Source: Lunularia cruciata (Eukaryota; Streptophyta; Marchantiopsida; Lunulariales; Lunulariaceae). Taken from it: a stretch of 64,000 bases of DNA. Where the stretch lies: the NCBI GenBank assembly GCA_948567375.1, contig OX419762.1:4470001-4534000 (forward strand). The letters are read 5' to 3'. Positions 34,005 to 46,740 of this stretch are shown piece by piece. The notes below the pieces were generated by a model that was given only the letters and a program-made list of their open reading frames with translations, had not been told where the DNA came from and ran no database searches. Position 1 is the stretch's first letter, and each line of letters starts with the position of its first letter. The translations under genes were made by a program, and so were the position numbers.

Positions 34005-34540
34005 AATCGGGCCCTTGTATCGCGAAGTCTCTTCGACGCCGTTACGGAGATTAAGCCAAAGTTTCATAAGATGGATGAGCAACAAACTTCCTCCGTCCTC
34101 AAGACCGCACTTCGCCATCTAAAATTCCTGAACTGAACCTCCAAGGAAGGACGGAATTTATGTTTCTGTTAAGGAACCCGCTTACGTAGCATTCAAACAG
34201 TACAAACTCGAGACTACTGTCTCTACTCCTCAGGATAGGGTACCCGGAGCAGGTGACGTGGATGGTATACGGTATATCACAACGTATCCACTCCGCCTGA
34301 AAGATCGGTCGCCTTTCATTGTTGTGCCTGAAAGATATTGACTTCTCAGATAGGCAGCAATTGCTACGTGACCGTGCATCGCACGAGTTCTTTAGTCGAT
34401 GTTATTCTCATCTAAAAGAAGGCACTTTCCAGGACTGTATCTTGTTATCATTCGACCAGACTTTTTCCACTGTTCTGAACCAGGCCATTGTCAGGAAAAG
34501 AGATACAAAAGGTGATGCCCGTTCTGAATCCGCTGTTTGA
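34005..34540 (+). pseudogene. Coding-like segments of an unidentified gene
   Basis: Three plus-strand open stretches lie close together in different frames. 34,005-34,133 (43 codons) includes LFDAVTEIKPKFHKMDEQQ. 34,132-34,338 (69 codons without Met) includes DGIYVSVKEPAYVAFKQYKL and RYITTYPLRLKDRSPF. 34,319-34,540 (73 codons) includes DFSDRQQLLRDRASHEFF. Their composition (charged, balanced, few Cys and Trp) looks like real protein, unlike the surroundings. They could be exons of one host gene or decayed pieces of it; I do not recognise the family. No start codon or clear splice signals tie them together. Confidence 0.4.
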
Positions 34541-35164
34541 ATGTTAATGTTTCAAACCATTGTAGCTGCAGAATTTGGTAAAATATGAGTCTCGCATGTG
34601 AAATACACAGAAAGCTGACTGCACTGTGACAAGATAGGGTATATGAGTAGGGATCGTTCAAAAGCGAGTCTGACGATTATGCTGCGAAGAGCTAAATTTG
34701 ACAGGATGAGGACTGTCATTATAAACTGTAATCGAGTGCTAGCGTTTTCCTTGTACATGTACGCGTTCGTTACAAGCTTGAAATGGTTGAGAAGTACCGG
34801 TGGTGGGGATCTTCTGTCAGAATCCATATTGGTTCGAAACGCTTTCGAAACATGTGTCAAACTTGTACAAGATCTGGATATGACAGCGTCTGGATAACCT
34901 TTGATTTTCCTCTTGGAACTTACAGTGGTGAACTTTTGATTATATGTAGACAGTGTACAGCATGTTGTCTTATATACTGGTATAATCACGAATCATCTGT
35001 AAACAGAATGCGGCCAAGAAAGATATTCTTCTCGAAAAGTTACATTGTTAAGTTTGAGAAGTTTCAATCGTGCACTTGGAACCAATTCCCCAAAGTTACA
35101 ACGCTTGCAATAATCTTAACTCTTGGATATCTTAGGTGCAGTAGTGCAGATTTCTCATTGTAGT
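34541..35164. other. Spacer, overlapping weak frames
   Basis: Frames on both strands (34,552-34,989 minus; 34,783-35,163 plus) overlap each other and show no motif. Repeated phrases near 35,110-35,160 (TCTTGGATATCTTAGGTGCA, GCAGATTTCTCAT) match the region just before the LINE tail at 24,800-24,845, so the last ~60 bp belong to the LINE copy that follows. Confidence 0.5.
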
Positions 35165-35238
35165 TTGGTTTTATCTCTTTGTGCTTGATGGGTCTTCTCA
35201 TCCTTCGTGTTTTCTACGCGGTCGCTTTTTCCATTGCA
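35105..35238 (+). mobile_element. LINE 3'-end copy (plus)
   Basis: ATATCTTAGGTGCAGTAGTG and CAGATTTCTCATTG match the sequence upstream of the LINE stop region. The tail CTTGATGGGTCTTCTCATCC and TTCTACGCGGTCGCTTTTT then follows. Confidence 0.8.
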
Positions 35239-35404
35239 ATAATGACAAAACTAATCAGCAACGTCAGGGCAGCTCCCCGATGCAACACAGATATTTGACT
35301 CAAAGACGGACGTTTCCTGGAGTGTACCACCAACCTCTAGCGAAAGAGGTCCCAAAGATTGAATTGTGTACGTGAGATAGACGGTCTACGCATCCTGAGT
35401 GCAC

Positions 35405-35434
35405 CTTTTCTAGTGTTCTACGCGGTCGCCTTTT
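35405..35434 (+). mobile_element. Terminal ~25 bp of the LINE tail
   Basis: GTTCTACGCGGTCGCCTTTT is identical to the very end of the LINE. It lies 170 bp beyond the previous copy and lacks the rest of the tail, so it is either an extremely short insertion or a duplication of the end of 35,105-35,238. Confidence 0.6.
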
Positions 35435-37150
35435 GCGTACTAGAAGGAATAACTAGAACTGCGTTCTAGTCCAGTTGCAAGTCTTTTTTGCTCCTACTCG
35501 ATTCTACTCGCATTATTCAGCCTACAGACCAAATAATTTGCAGAGAGCGCGAATTGAATAATATTCTTCACTATCTGCTTGATACATGGAGGTGATATGT
35601 TCGTATAGGAAATACTGGGTATATTGCAATCACTCTCACATGTGACGTCCTAGACATCTGTTATTCTCTAAAATGCGCGTTGCTCATAATTGATGTTCCT
35701 CCGTCCATAAAGAAAGAAGAAACAAGCTGATGACGTAGTAGCAATGATGACGAATATAGACAACGAGACTACAATGAGACTCGAGTGATGCATGTAGACT
35801 TCGAATCATACTGGGTATTGAAATTTTTAATGCTAGCAAGTAAAGTATTTGAGTGAATAGTGCAAAAACTTAATACAAACATGTTCGGAATCTTTTGCTC
35901 GACGTCAAAACCGCACCTCTCAAACATCTGAAAGGGTCAATCATGCAACATGCTTACAAAACATGTGCTTCCATGAAAAGATTTGAATCATGATTATCAT
36001 TGACGTGCAAACGAACTATATCTCCTCGTTTTCTTTAGCTTTCCAACCATATAAAAAAGTGGAAAGAAAATTGCTATGAAGCTAAGTGTGGAGATTAAAG
36101 AATCAAAAAGTTCGCTCGATATAATTGTCTTACAAGTTAGAATACAATTTATAAGGAGTTATTTCATGTCCAATATGACATTCCCGGAGTCCATGGCGCT
36201 CTCTATGCTCAAGCACCAGAATGGGTGTTGACCTGAAATCCCGACTTATCTCCAAATAAGACTGTCAGAATTCCTTGCACGGAAGGAGGAATACTGTTTA
36301 GTTGCTAAAATTTGCTCATAAATGACTGCTCTTTCTCATCCATTCTTGGTCGAACGCTTGGATTCAACGCCCATCCTTAGCTGTCTTGGTTGAACGTTTC
36401 TTCCAATAGACTCCTAAGAAATGCCTTCAAATCAGCATCTCAGTGTTGACTCAGTTGCTTTTATCAGCATGAAGGAAATCTTAATAAAAGACCATACGTG
36501 GATAAACAAAAGGCCATCTATTTTCCACCAGTAACTTCGGGAATGTTATGCTTCTGGAGCAAGAAAATCAAACAGTTAGTTCAAAGTGCGTTCAAATGAT
36601 ACATACTGTGGATGAAACCAGTATATCGCACGTTTTACATTTCTTGAGTTTTCTCTGACTTCTATACCTAGAAAATGATGTTGCGCATGCTCTTCTCTTG
36701 TTTAACACCCAGTTACCGACCACAAATTACAGTGCACTGTTCAAGATGAGAATTGATCTGTGGACAAGCAGACCCTAATATGGCACCTCAATAATTTACA
36801 TTTCTTTAGTGCCAAACAAGAAACAGGTGGTATGGCTTTCGGAGCAAAATGAACGAAGAAGCCAAGCGCCCGGGAGAAGAGGCCTCACCTGGACGTATGA
36901 TGAATCTGACTGGTTGAAGATACCACGCTGTCTGGATACGTTCGTACTGCATTGGCATTTAAGATCTCCCGTCAAAGAGGCAATTTCAAACGACCTTAAT
37001 GGTCCTGTCCCCTTCAGGTGTAATATACACGGTATTTGTGTGTAGCTATGGCACGTGAGGAACTCTTTGATCTGAAGCTGAACCTCACTGAAGGACTGAT
37101 CCTAGTTCCTAAACAAAACTCAGCGACGTCATGATTTAAGTATTGGAGAC
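35435..37150. other. Low-copy-looking spacer
   Basis: A plus-strand frame at 36,809-37,045 (78 aa, contains RRGLTWTYDESDWLKIPRC) has no recognisable family. Otherwise no gene or repeat seen. Confidence 0.4.
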
Positions 37151-37154
37151 AGAA

Positions 37155-37234
37155 ATTTTACCTCTTATTTTTCATTCTTGTACGGCTGGACGGGGTCTTC
37201 CCATCCTTCTTGTTATCCTACGCGGTAGCCTTTT
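37155..37234 (+). mobile_element. LINE 3'-tail copy (plus)
   Basis: TTACCTCTTATTTTTCATTC, TTGTACGGCTGGACGGGGTC, TTCCCATCC and CCTACGCGGTAGCCTTTT match the LINE end. Confidence 0.82.
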
Positions 37235-38785
37235 CATCTTCACAGGTAGAAAAGCGTCCTCCATCACTTCGGTCAAGTAGAAACTTGTTCTTGTGGGTTG
37301 TTGTTATAATGCTAGGAACATCTGACCTTCTGTATCGCTATGCTGCATTACGGGACATCGCTTGCTCCGCTTGACAAACAACACGAGCCGAGATAGTCAA
37401 ACTTCCTGTCATAACTCTAGAAACCTAAGAGAATAGCAAGCCTCACGCAGATCATTTACCATCAAATATTTTCTGGTAACTTCGTTCCGCGTACTTGGAA
37501 AAACAAATACTGCAAATAGGTTTCAGGTTTATAAACTAACTACCACATAAGGTAACGACAAATTTACGGTAATCTTTAAGCTACATCTCAAATTAGGCAA
37601 GTAAGCAACAGTCATAGATTGGATCAACTTGTTCCGTGAAAATGTTATTGTTCTATATTCTCAATGACCATCAATTAATTTCATTTGCGTGGTGAGTTTT
37701 CTGATATTATCTGTGTCTTATGGTCTTAGTGAAAAAAGTATACAATATGAAACTCGACAAAAGTATAAAGCATTAGATTCTTGTTTGTACTACTTCCTAA
37801 ACATAAATAAACAGTAAAGAAGTTTTCTTTATTGTTATATTCGTCTTACCGGTCGACTGGAAATCGTGAATCCAACGTGCTTACCTTACTGATTGCGGAT
37901 AAGCTTTAGCAAAAGGAATAGCATCCTTTGTTCTTTTTCATTTGGAAAAGTATTATGGAAATATGGTTTATATAGGAAAAGTCTTCTATTTGGGATCTGT
38001 ATCGTATTAGTAAGAATGAATGAATTCATTTTTTGAAATAAGTAATCCATAGATTTCTTGTCAAAATTCAAAATAATGAACAAATTAACCAAATTTTTAC
38101 TCTTTTCATACCATTGTAGTCCTATCTATATGTGGTCTATCTATTGTTTAATTTTTGTAAGATGAAACATATTTACAGATATTAGGATATGCTACAGGTT
38201 CATAAGGTTGTGATTTTCAACTATTAATGCTCAATCTGATAAAAAAAACTCAATAAAGATATTTTAAGATCATTTATGGTCACAATACATTCTTAAAATA
38301 GCTTCCTAAAAAAATTAATTAAAATTCAATGCATACCAAATCCACACTCAAATGCAATATCAAATATGGAACAAACATACATAAGGTCTCTTCAAAATTG
38401 AAGAAGAAACTAAAATATACTAAAATTTAAAATCAAAGGACTAATATTTAAATTTTAAAATCAAGGAAAGGACAAATGTAATTCCTTGATGTCTTTTTGA
38501 TCATGCACAAATATGAAATGATACTGAACAATCTATCCAATAATTTAAGTTACATGGAATTGCAATATGTTTTGAAAAGAACCTCTCAAAGATTTTGTGG
38601 TGACCTACCGCTTCACTTGAGCAAATTTTTTTGGGTTAGGTTAGTAGTTTTTAATACAAAGTTATGCATAAGGTTTGGAACAGAAACAAAAAAAACTGAG
38701 TTAGTTGTTACAAAATACCTCGCCAAATAAGGAAAACAAAACAAAATAGAAACAGGATCTTATGATGGAGGTGTAAATCCCTTGT
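37235..38785. other. Transition to AT-rich, CpG-poor sequence
   Basis: CpG is common until about 37.5 kb and then almost disappears. No frame with features; 38,497-38,730 (+) is an open stretch with no motif. Confidence 0.4.
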
Positions 38786-38794
38786 GCAATGACT

Positions 38795-38880
38795 ATGATC
38801 TAGTTCAATTGGTAGAAGGATCAAGAGTGTGTATTGTGACTTGGATTACCCGGCCACCCTTCATTCTTACAAACATAAAA
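38795..38880 (+). repeat. tRNA-derived SINE-like head (tentative)
   Basis: TCTAGTTCAATTGGTAGAAG resembles the A box of RNA polymerase III promoters (TRGCNNAGTNGG then TAGAG). A B-box-like GGATTACCC follows 35-40 bp later. No cloverleaf could be closed and no second copy is present, so this is a fragment at best. Confidence 0.35.
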
Positions 38881-40375
38881 AATAGAAACAGTGCTTGAGC
38901 TTATGACAAAGTTCCACAGTCAAACACTGCAATGCAGATTCTCACGAACCACGGATGAAGGCATCACCAAAGAATGGATTTCTGACCAATTGGCACCAAG
39001 TGACATGCGTATGGAACAGGAATGCAACTGTTCACCAACCGTTGTGACAGCCAATGGATGGACTGATTTGACAGAGCTATAAAATGATGTCCCCACCCCA
39101 TGAGAAAGAACTTTAACTTTTCACTTTTCACTTTCTCAAAGTATGGTCATGCAAAAGTTCATCCTCCCTCTTGAAGTAATTTTGTCAAAAGAGTGCAAAA
39201 ACTTGATAGTTTGTGTGAGATGGTGTTACTAGGGCAAGTAATTCCCCATGTTACTGTCCAAAAAACAAGTGTAGACATGGAACCTAAGGAGAGAGGCAAG
39301 AGGAAACAATGAGAACTCCTCAAGATCAATAGCAAACTGCTTGAGATTTCTCTAAGTAGGGCCTATATTGCAGATCTGATTACCTAAGAAATAGAAATCT
39401 AGAGTTCTTGCTATAGGATTGGAGTCTATCAGTTATATCCGTACTAGAGGAAATCCATGATAATACTCATATGAGTGACAAAACCCAGAGAGGAAATCCT
39501 ATGTTGTGGACAGAAGAACATTTGCAACAAGTGCTAGGTCAAGAGTGCTTGTCCTTTAACCAAATTTAGATAGATACTCTGCATGGTTGTCCAAGTAAGA
39601 ATCTCAAAGCTAGAATAGAAGACTCATTTGTTGATGAGAAATTGATAAATTGATAAACTGATACCAAATTGACAAGCTCAAAATCCTACCCAATAAGTGG
39701 TCACAAACAAATCATGAATTTCCTCAAGTCCAAATGAACAACAACCATAAATCTAAATAAAAATATTTTCTCCAATTTCCACATGAAGGGAAACCTAAAA
39801 GTTGGGCACAAATGTTTTGAGGACATATTAGCGATCTATTAGAAGACATGATTAAAGGAACTATGCTTGCAATCCCCTTTGTTTTTCATTTCTACAATGG
39901 ATCTTCCTATGGATTCAAAGAAGGCAAACTACCCCAACCACTTCCACCATCAAACATACTTTAATATGCATCCAGACCTACCTAAGGAAATAATGAAATA
40001 CCAAGAGGTAGACAAGGAGTATGCATGTACAAAGAAGTTTATATAAATACAAAAGTCCTATAATATGATGAATGCTTGTAAGAAGGTGATACCAATGTGA
40101 CCCAAAGTTTAGACCTCCAAGAAGCAAAATTGAACTGCTCAAATAATAGACATATTGTGTCCTCAAAAGAAAGCAAAGCCTAAGAGAAAATGAAGGCAAC
40201 AAGGGCAATGATAAAGTTATGGATGATGCAAGAAACTTGGAATCGTGCACCATGTGTGAACACAAGAAGGTTGCTTTGGTACACAACAAGTGTAAAAGAC
40301 CAAGATCAAGAAGAGAAATGGAAGATCACATTTGGGACACTTGAATGTGGGAAAACTTCACATCCTAGTATGAGC
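38881..40375. other. CpG-poor sequence, probably transposable-element interior
   Basis: No identifiable domain. Frames such as 39,978-40,289 (minus) are hydrophobic chance frames. Confidence 0.35.
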
Positions 40376-40386
40376 TTCGGCTTTTG

Positions 40387-40640
40387 TATTTATAGGGAGC
40401 ATATAAGGCTTTTGAGAAGCTTCTCAAGAAGTTTACTTGAGCCACTTTCTTAGAGTGCTAGCCAGGTTAACCAAGAAGCTTCTTAAGAAGCTTTCTTCCA
40501 TAAGCCACCTACTTGGCATGAATGCTAAGTTGATTGGAAGCTTCTAGAAGCTTTATTCTAGAAGCTACCTACTTGGGGTGAAAGTTAAGCTAGCCAGGAA
40601 GCTTCCCAAGAAGCTTACTAGATACTTTGGAATACTCTAG
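40387..40640. repeat. Tandem repeat rich in heat-shock-element-like GAA/TTC motifs
   Basis: Loose units of about 60-66 bp carry GAAGCTTC palindromes. GAAgcTTCtaGAA at 40,537-40,549 is a perfect three-unit heat-shock element, and TTCtaGAA follows at 40,556-40,563. GAAgcTTC with a further GAA four bases on occurs at 40,416-40,430, 40,475-40,489 and 40,598-40,612. A TATA-like TATTTATAGGGAGCATATAA lies at 40,388-40,407. It may be the control region of an unidentified retroelement. Confidence 0.65.
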
Positions 40641-40768
40641 GCTAATTTGGCTTATTCTCTACTTTGTTAGCCTTACTAACTATGTCGCTAAACTCCATAT
40701 TGTTACAACAAGGGATTGGAGAGTGAATATTTTTTCACTCATATTTAGTTGCTTGTGTCAAAGACAAT

Positions 40769-41575
40769 GTGAATGTTGGAGATTTGAAAAACAAAGTGCA
40801 ATCATTCCAAATGGTCAATGAAGGCAAGGATATAGGGAAGTCTTTGAACAAGGGAAAAACAATGGAAGAAGATGAGGAAATTCATATTTCCAAATTAAAA
40901 AAGTTATCAACAAACACAACTACAACATTTGTTGAAGTTCCTTATTTTGAACCAAAGCAAGAATGTGGTCCAAATAAAGAATCATCTACAATAGTAGAGG
41001 CACTCAAGACAAAGGAGGAAGATTCCACAAGAGGATGACTATATGACGGGCAAAATAAGGGAGGCTAATGATACAACAATAACACACAAAGAGAAAGAAA
41101 AGATCATCAGGATTAGCCTTTGGATCATTAGCTTCCAAACAAAGAGCAAACAAAGAACACCAAAATAACGTATGATATCTTATGACGTATGAAATATGAC
41201 ATATGAAATGTGAAATTCTCTCTTGTGGCTGATGGCAGTATACACTATCAACATGGTTACACCAATGATAGAGGCCATGGAGGACTTATATTGTTGTACC
41301 ATGAACTAGATCCTAATGTTAATGACCCAACAATACTTATATGGCACCTACATAAGCTTGCCCAAATGATGGTGAAAGATAAGGAACTACTTCATAGTGA
41401 GCTTTACCAAGTCAAGCAAGAGCTCAAGAAGGAAGTAGAAGATTACAAAGAGAAAGATAGTATGCTAGAGAAATTTCAAAAGGAAAAACTAGCACAACAA
41501 GAGCAACAAGAGATGGTCTTAAAATACCTACAAGAAAATGTTACCACTTTCAACAATAGAGTCTCCAGAAAATGA
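40769..41575 (+). other. Two lysine/glutamate-rich frames, coiled-coil-like
   Basis: Frame 40,769-41,038 (89 aa) and frame 41,210-41,575 (121 aa) are both charged. The second has a long heptad-like stretch from about residue 60 (ELYQVKQELKKEVEDYKEKD) to the end, as in coiled coils. No catalytic motif. In position they follow the repeat-rich segment at 40.4-40.6 kb, as a gag-like or ORF1-like product would follow a control region, but that is inference. Similar charged remnants continue to about 42,060 in broken form. Confidence 0.4.
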
Positions 41576-42061
41576 ACCCAAAACAAAAACCAAATATGGG
41601 GATGTGACAAAGAGGTGACTACATTACAAATAAAGCTGGATGAAGCCAACACCGTGACCTCTAGTGCAGAATTCTGCTACAAGAATCTGAATGGGATTAC
41701 AGACCTTTGTATCCAAGAGCTCACTAAGAGTCTAAAATAACAACAAGAGAAAGAAGACAATCTGAATATAAAGGTTTGTGACAAAGTTAGGGCATTACTA
41801 CAAGTCTAAAACAACAACAAGAGAATGAAGATGATATGAGATAAAAGGCTCATGAAAAAGTGAGTGAAGAGCTCCAAAGTGGCAAACAAAATTGGAGAAC
41901 AAACAGATGGAGTTACTTGCAATGATATGGCACACTGCCACCCAACTTCTCAAACAATTAGAACAAATCATAATCAAACACCCATGGCATACAAAGCTAA
42001 AGAATGTTAGGATGTAAATTGATGTGTTAGAAAGAAATTTGTATATGAATGACCAACTCAT

Positions 42062-43919
42062 GCATTAGCGGTCAAGCTACAAGCCCACTCTGCAAACAAG
42101 TTCCAGGAAATAATGACCAATTTTGTATGAGTTGTTGACAGTTAAAGAAAGGAAATTGTAGAGTAACTATGGAAACGAGAAGGTACTTTGTTGTAGGTGC
42201 TACTAGATTATGAAGCAAACAAGTAATGACTTTTTATAAGATAAGCATAATACATGCATGACTCAAATTTTAGAGGAGTTCATACAAAATAATTACCAAT
42301 CAACTTTGTATTGAACAACTATGAACCACCTTGTAGATAGGATGTGGTTATATTTATAGTCATAGCCCAAGACTCTTTGTATCAATAGATACTTTGAACT
42401 TAACTAGTTAGACTAGAATACAAAGATACCGTGTTAACCTATGACCCAATATAATAGCAATAGACAACAAGTCAAGAGGTTGAGATGGCTGCTCCATGTG
42501 GGTTGTGGTTCCTTTAATTAGATTAAGATAAAAATAAGTAGATAAGAAATGATTAGCATTGAGCCCCTTAGATGTAATTAGAAGATTTCCAATACATTGT
42601 ATTCACTAGATACCTTTGCCGGCTAAGTATGAAATGTAAGAAAAGGTTCAAGCCTAATATAGGATACCATCAAGATATCTTGCCGGTGTATGTATATTAG
42701 TCTATGCCTTGTCTGAATGATTGTGTGCTTAATTGAGTAGAACTAAGGAATCTTGATGGAGGAGTAGAAGCATTTGAGTGATGTGAATCATTTGTGTGGA
42801 ACTAGAGTGTTAATCTTTAGGTGATTTTTAGAGGTCAAGGATGATATGGGGGTAGACTACCAAATGCCTTGAGTATCACATAGTAACATGAACCTATAGC
42901 ATAATTAGCATGATATGGTTTTGACTCTTGTGATATCACACCTTTTGGGAAGAATAGAACACTACTTCATAGTTGTAGTTGTCATGGTGATTGGATACTT
43001 GGAATACACTACTCCTTCTTCATACATGCATTTGTGTATACTACTTGCAAGACTTCATAGTATTATTGATCTCATGCAATAACCAACTCTATGATGCAAA
43101 TGAGGATCTCAGATCCCTATGATTGTCTCAATGATGCAATCTTGAATCTAGATGTGCAAGGGGAATATAGAGATATTCCTAAGTGAAGTGGACTTCATTA
43201 CAAATGAACCATCACATTTAGGAAGACTATGGATGAAATCTATAGTGAGTATGATTATTGTGATATTATACTTTATATTATCCACCAAAGCGGGTGACAT
43301 TACCCTCTTTTGGGAATGACTTGGCCCAAGAGGTTAACTATGAAACAATAGAACATCATCTTTGTGACATTTTATCTTGATTTTGGTCATCTCCAACTCA
43401 CATCCTCATGGGACACACCAATTCTAACCATATTGTTCCAAATTTGTATGACACATGGTCATTATAGATTTGCATGTAGATTTCTAAATTCATATATAGA
43501 GAAAAATTAAGAAGAAAAAACTTGAATAACTTCACTGAAAGGTAGTATGCAAAAAGTATGGAATTAAACTACACAACTTGAAATTAAAAAATGAGATAAA
43601 AAGTATCCTATGTTATGTGTGTTAACACACACGTTTTGGTTTATATCTAAGTAGAGGTTTTCTTATGTTCAAGTTCTTTTTTATCTTCAGATTAGTTTTT
43701 TTCAGTATTTTACTTCAATATGAATGAAATTTAAGTTCTTTCAAAAAGATGGTGGATCTTACTTCAATTTTTGCTATCAGTCACTTCTACCATTGATTGA
43801 AGAACTCTTTTTATTTTGGAGTTGATGACAAGGAGACTTTGTTACTTATCATACTGCTCCTTTATATGGAAGATTTACTTTTTGTCTCTTGTAAATTTGA
43901 TGAATATTAAAATACAAAC

Positions 43920-43921
<2 letters not shown>
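42062..43921. other. CpG-poor sequence, nothing recognised
   Basis: No frame longer than ~60 codons with features and no repeat shared with other parts of the window. Confidence 0.4.

Positions 43922-44007
<86 letters not shown>
43922..44007. repeat. Compound (GA)n-(TA)n microsatellite
   Basis: About 35 bp of AG/GA dinucleotides switch directly to about 50 bp of TA dinucleotides. The long frames over it on both strands are artefacts of the repeat. Confidence 0.97.
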
Positions 44008-44012
<5 letters not shown>

Positions 44013-45635
44013 TTGGTTCAAATGAATATGAAGTTTTAAAAAATGAATGAATATAAAAGTAACATTTGTAAGATAGAAAATCTTTCATCAACCAATGATA
44101 TCATTGTTTATGGACATATTGCTGACAAAGCTTGTCCATTATATAATCTGACTTTGATTTATATTTCTTTATTAATCTATAAATTTCATATAATTTTTTT
44201 ACTTTTGATGCCATTTACTATTGATTAAGAAAAACTAACTAAAAGATATTAATTTAATTATGATTTATGTCAATACACTTATTACATATGATCAACTTTG
44301 ATAATCTTCTGATTATTCATTAACTCCCATGTACCATGTGTGCTTGGTAGTCCACTTTATTTGACATTAAAGTGCTGCAAACAATCACAATGAGACTTTA
44401 TTAAAGCTCAACATAGATATAACATATCTTGAAATCAAATTCAAAGTAAAGACTTTGAATAATGATTTTTGTGTGAAAATAATTTTTAATCTAGATTTAA
44501 TCATCTATTGATTGAATTTTTTTTAAGAATATGATGGATCTAGGTTTATTTATAGATATCAAGTTCAAACTATGTTGATTTTTGCATATTATATAGAAAT
44601 TGCTGTTAGTTTATATCTGTATCCAAACATCCTAAATATGAAATTTCTTCAATTTTTTATCATTTTCATTGGTATTTCCTATGTAGTAACTTCTTTTCTT
44701 GTCAAATATATCTCCTTTTGTATAAATATTTGGTACAACATACACATGTGAGAGGTCTATTTATTATGCTGATGATATGTTCTTTAGACTGATTATATTT
44801 CAAAATTTTAATTATAGACATAAAAAAACTAACTTATAGAGCATTGAATAAATGTAGATGTCAAACATAGATATAAATTGGAATAATTTCATAAATCAGC
44901 TTACTAAGGAAGGAAGCTTTAGTTGTGCAAGTTGTAAAAACCCTGACAAATATATGATTTCAATAATATCTTTCAGTTCAAAATTTTAGCTATATCAATT
45001 TAATGGGAGTGTAATCTACCATTAAACGGTAAAAACGTATTTATCAAAGAATAATGCAATTCAATATTTTTTCTTTATGTTTTTCTCTCATAATAGAGAT
45101 CTTCGTGTCTATATTAAATCAGATAGAGAAAACATAAATTAAGTTTTGATTGAAGTCTCAAAGTCTTTCCTAATAGGTATCTTTTATTGACGAAGAAGAG
45201 ATTTTGTGTTGATAATCCCTTTTCTTGATATCCACATTGTGGTGAGGTTGAATATATTTATATTTTATAAATTTATATTTATAAATTTATAAATTCATTG
45301 AGAAAATATTCACATTCTTGTCAATTCATAGTATTGTAAATTAAAATTTTAAGTTTGATTTATATTGTATGAAAGAAATAAAAACAAAATCTTCTTTACT
45401 CTTCTTAAAAACTCTCTATATGAATCAAATACCCTTATAGAGCACAATAAAATCATATCAAGACATGCATTTTCTACAATTTTTAGCTTTAACTAACCAC
45501 AAGTAAATCAACAGAGAAGTATAATAAAGGAGATTGCTATGACTTAAAGTTAGTATTTCCCTATTGTAGATCAACTATGAAGATTGATAATAAATATCCA
45601 TGAGTTTATCTTGGTGTATCTTGTGGAGATCTTGA
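44008..45635. other. Very AT-rich sequence, nothing recognised
   Basis: Low GC throughout, no frame with features. Confidence 0.45.
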
Positions 45636-46378
45636 TGGATATGCATCTCCATTACTCACTTGTGGGTGTGGTTCTAGTAGATGCATCAAGGATCCATGTA
45701 ACTTGATTTCCTGTTGGAGGACAAAGGATAGCTACTTATGATGCAACCAAGGATATAGTGTTTGCTATGGGACAAAAGAATAAATACCGTGCTTGGATGG
45801 AGCATTTGTATGCTTTGTAGACAACACATGTCAAGGCAGACTTATACTTGGTCCAAGATGATCCGGTGATAGTTGTGGATGTTGTGGTTATGGATCTTAC
45901 GAGTGATGGAGTTTTGGAAGGAGTGATTACTCATCCCCATGGATGGGTGAAAAACAAAGTGACAATAGCAAGATCTCCAAGTAAAGGGATATGCAGCAAC
46001 GTTACCCCTTTGTTTGTCTAGCCTTGGAGTTATATGGAATAATTGATTCAGCATTTGAGACATTAGTTAATGAATGCATGAGAGTATATCATATTAGATG
46101 TTAGGAGTACAACTCTCACTCTCATACTTCATAGCATATTTTAGATACTATGTGTCCATTGCTCTATAAAGAAAATTGGTTGGTGCAATCCATAGGAGAG
46201 CAATCATATTAGGTGATGCTTCTTTGGTGCATGTAGGATATCTTAATGCAATAGGGTAGATCTCATTCAGATATTATTGTGACTTACTCTATTTCACCTC
46301 TTTTGTCTTATTCTTTGGTACAAGTTTATGGGCCCTTCCAATCATTCATGTTGTCTATGCAGTCCTTTTTCCTCTTGT
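45636..46378 (+). mobile_element. LINE copy, C-terminal end and diverged tail (plus)
   Basis: From CATCTCCATTACTCACTTGT it follows 24,180-24,960 closely but with many C-to-T type differences. The Cys/His segment, the nuclease-like segment and the 3' end are present; the tail (GGGCCCTTCCAATCATTCAT, CTATGCAGTCCTTTTTCC) is the most diverged in the window. CpG sites of the other copies are mostly lost here. Confidence 0.85.
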
Positions 46379-46740
46379 GGAGACATTGATAGTCTATGTG
46401 AAGAGAATTTTCACTTCAGACTAGTAGTGTGTTATCATCATAAACAATTTAAAATAGAACAAATAGAAATATTTGTTTCTCATTTAAAGTCCTTGATACT
46501 ATCCCAATTATCTTGACCATTGTATGTACTTTCTGAACAAAGCACAAGAGTCCAAGTTCTCTGGACCCTTATACTAATTTTCAAACAGAAGTTTATTTTG
46601 AAACGGATCTGTGTGCTCTACTAATACCTATTGGAGAAGTTTATTTTGAAGTGGATCTGTGTGCTCTACCAATATCTATTAGAGGATGATTCAAAGATGC
46701 TTATAAGATGAATTAGTATAGGCTATACAACTAGGGTAGA
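46379..46740. other. Spacer with a duplicated ~45-bp phrase
   Basis: GAAGTTTATTTTGAA(A/G)(C/T)GGATCTGTGTGCTCTAC is present twice, at about 46,587-46,621 and 46,634-46,669. Separates a plus and a minus LINE copy. Confidence 0.6.

Noticed and set aside
38795-38880. A functional tRNA gene
   Set aside because: The acceptor and T arms cannot be paired and the B box is poor; at most a SINE fragment.
43816-44091. Long frames on both strands over the GA/TA microsatellite
   Set aside because: They consist mostly of repeated Arg-Glu, Tyr-Ile or Ser-Leu residues encoded by the dinucleotide repeats and have no other features.
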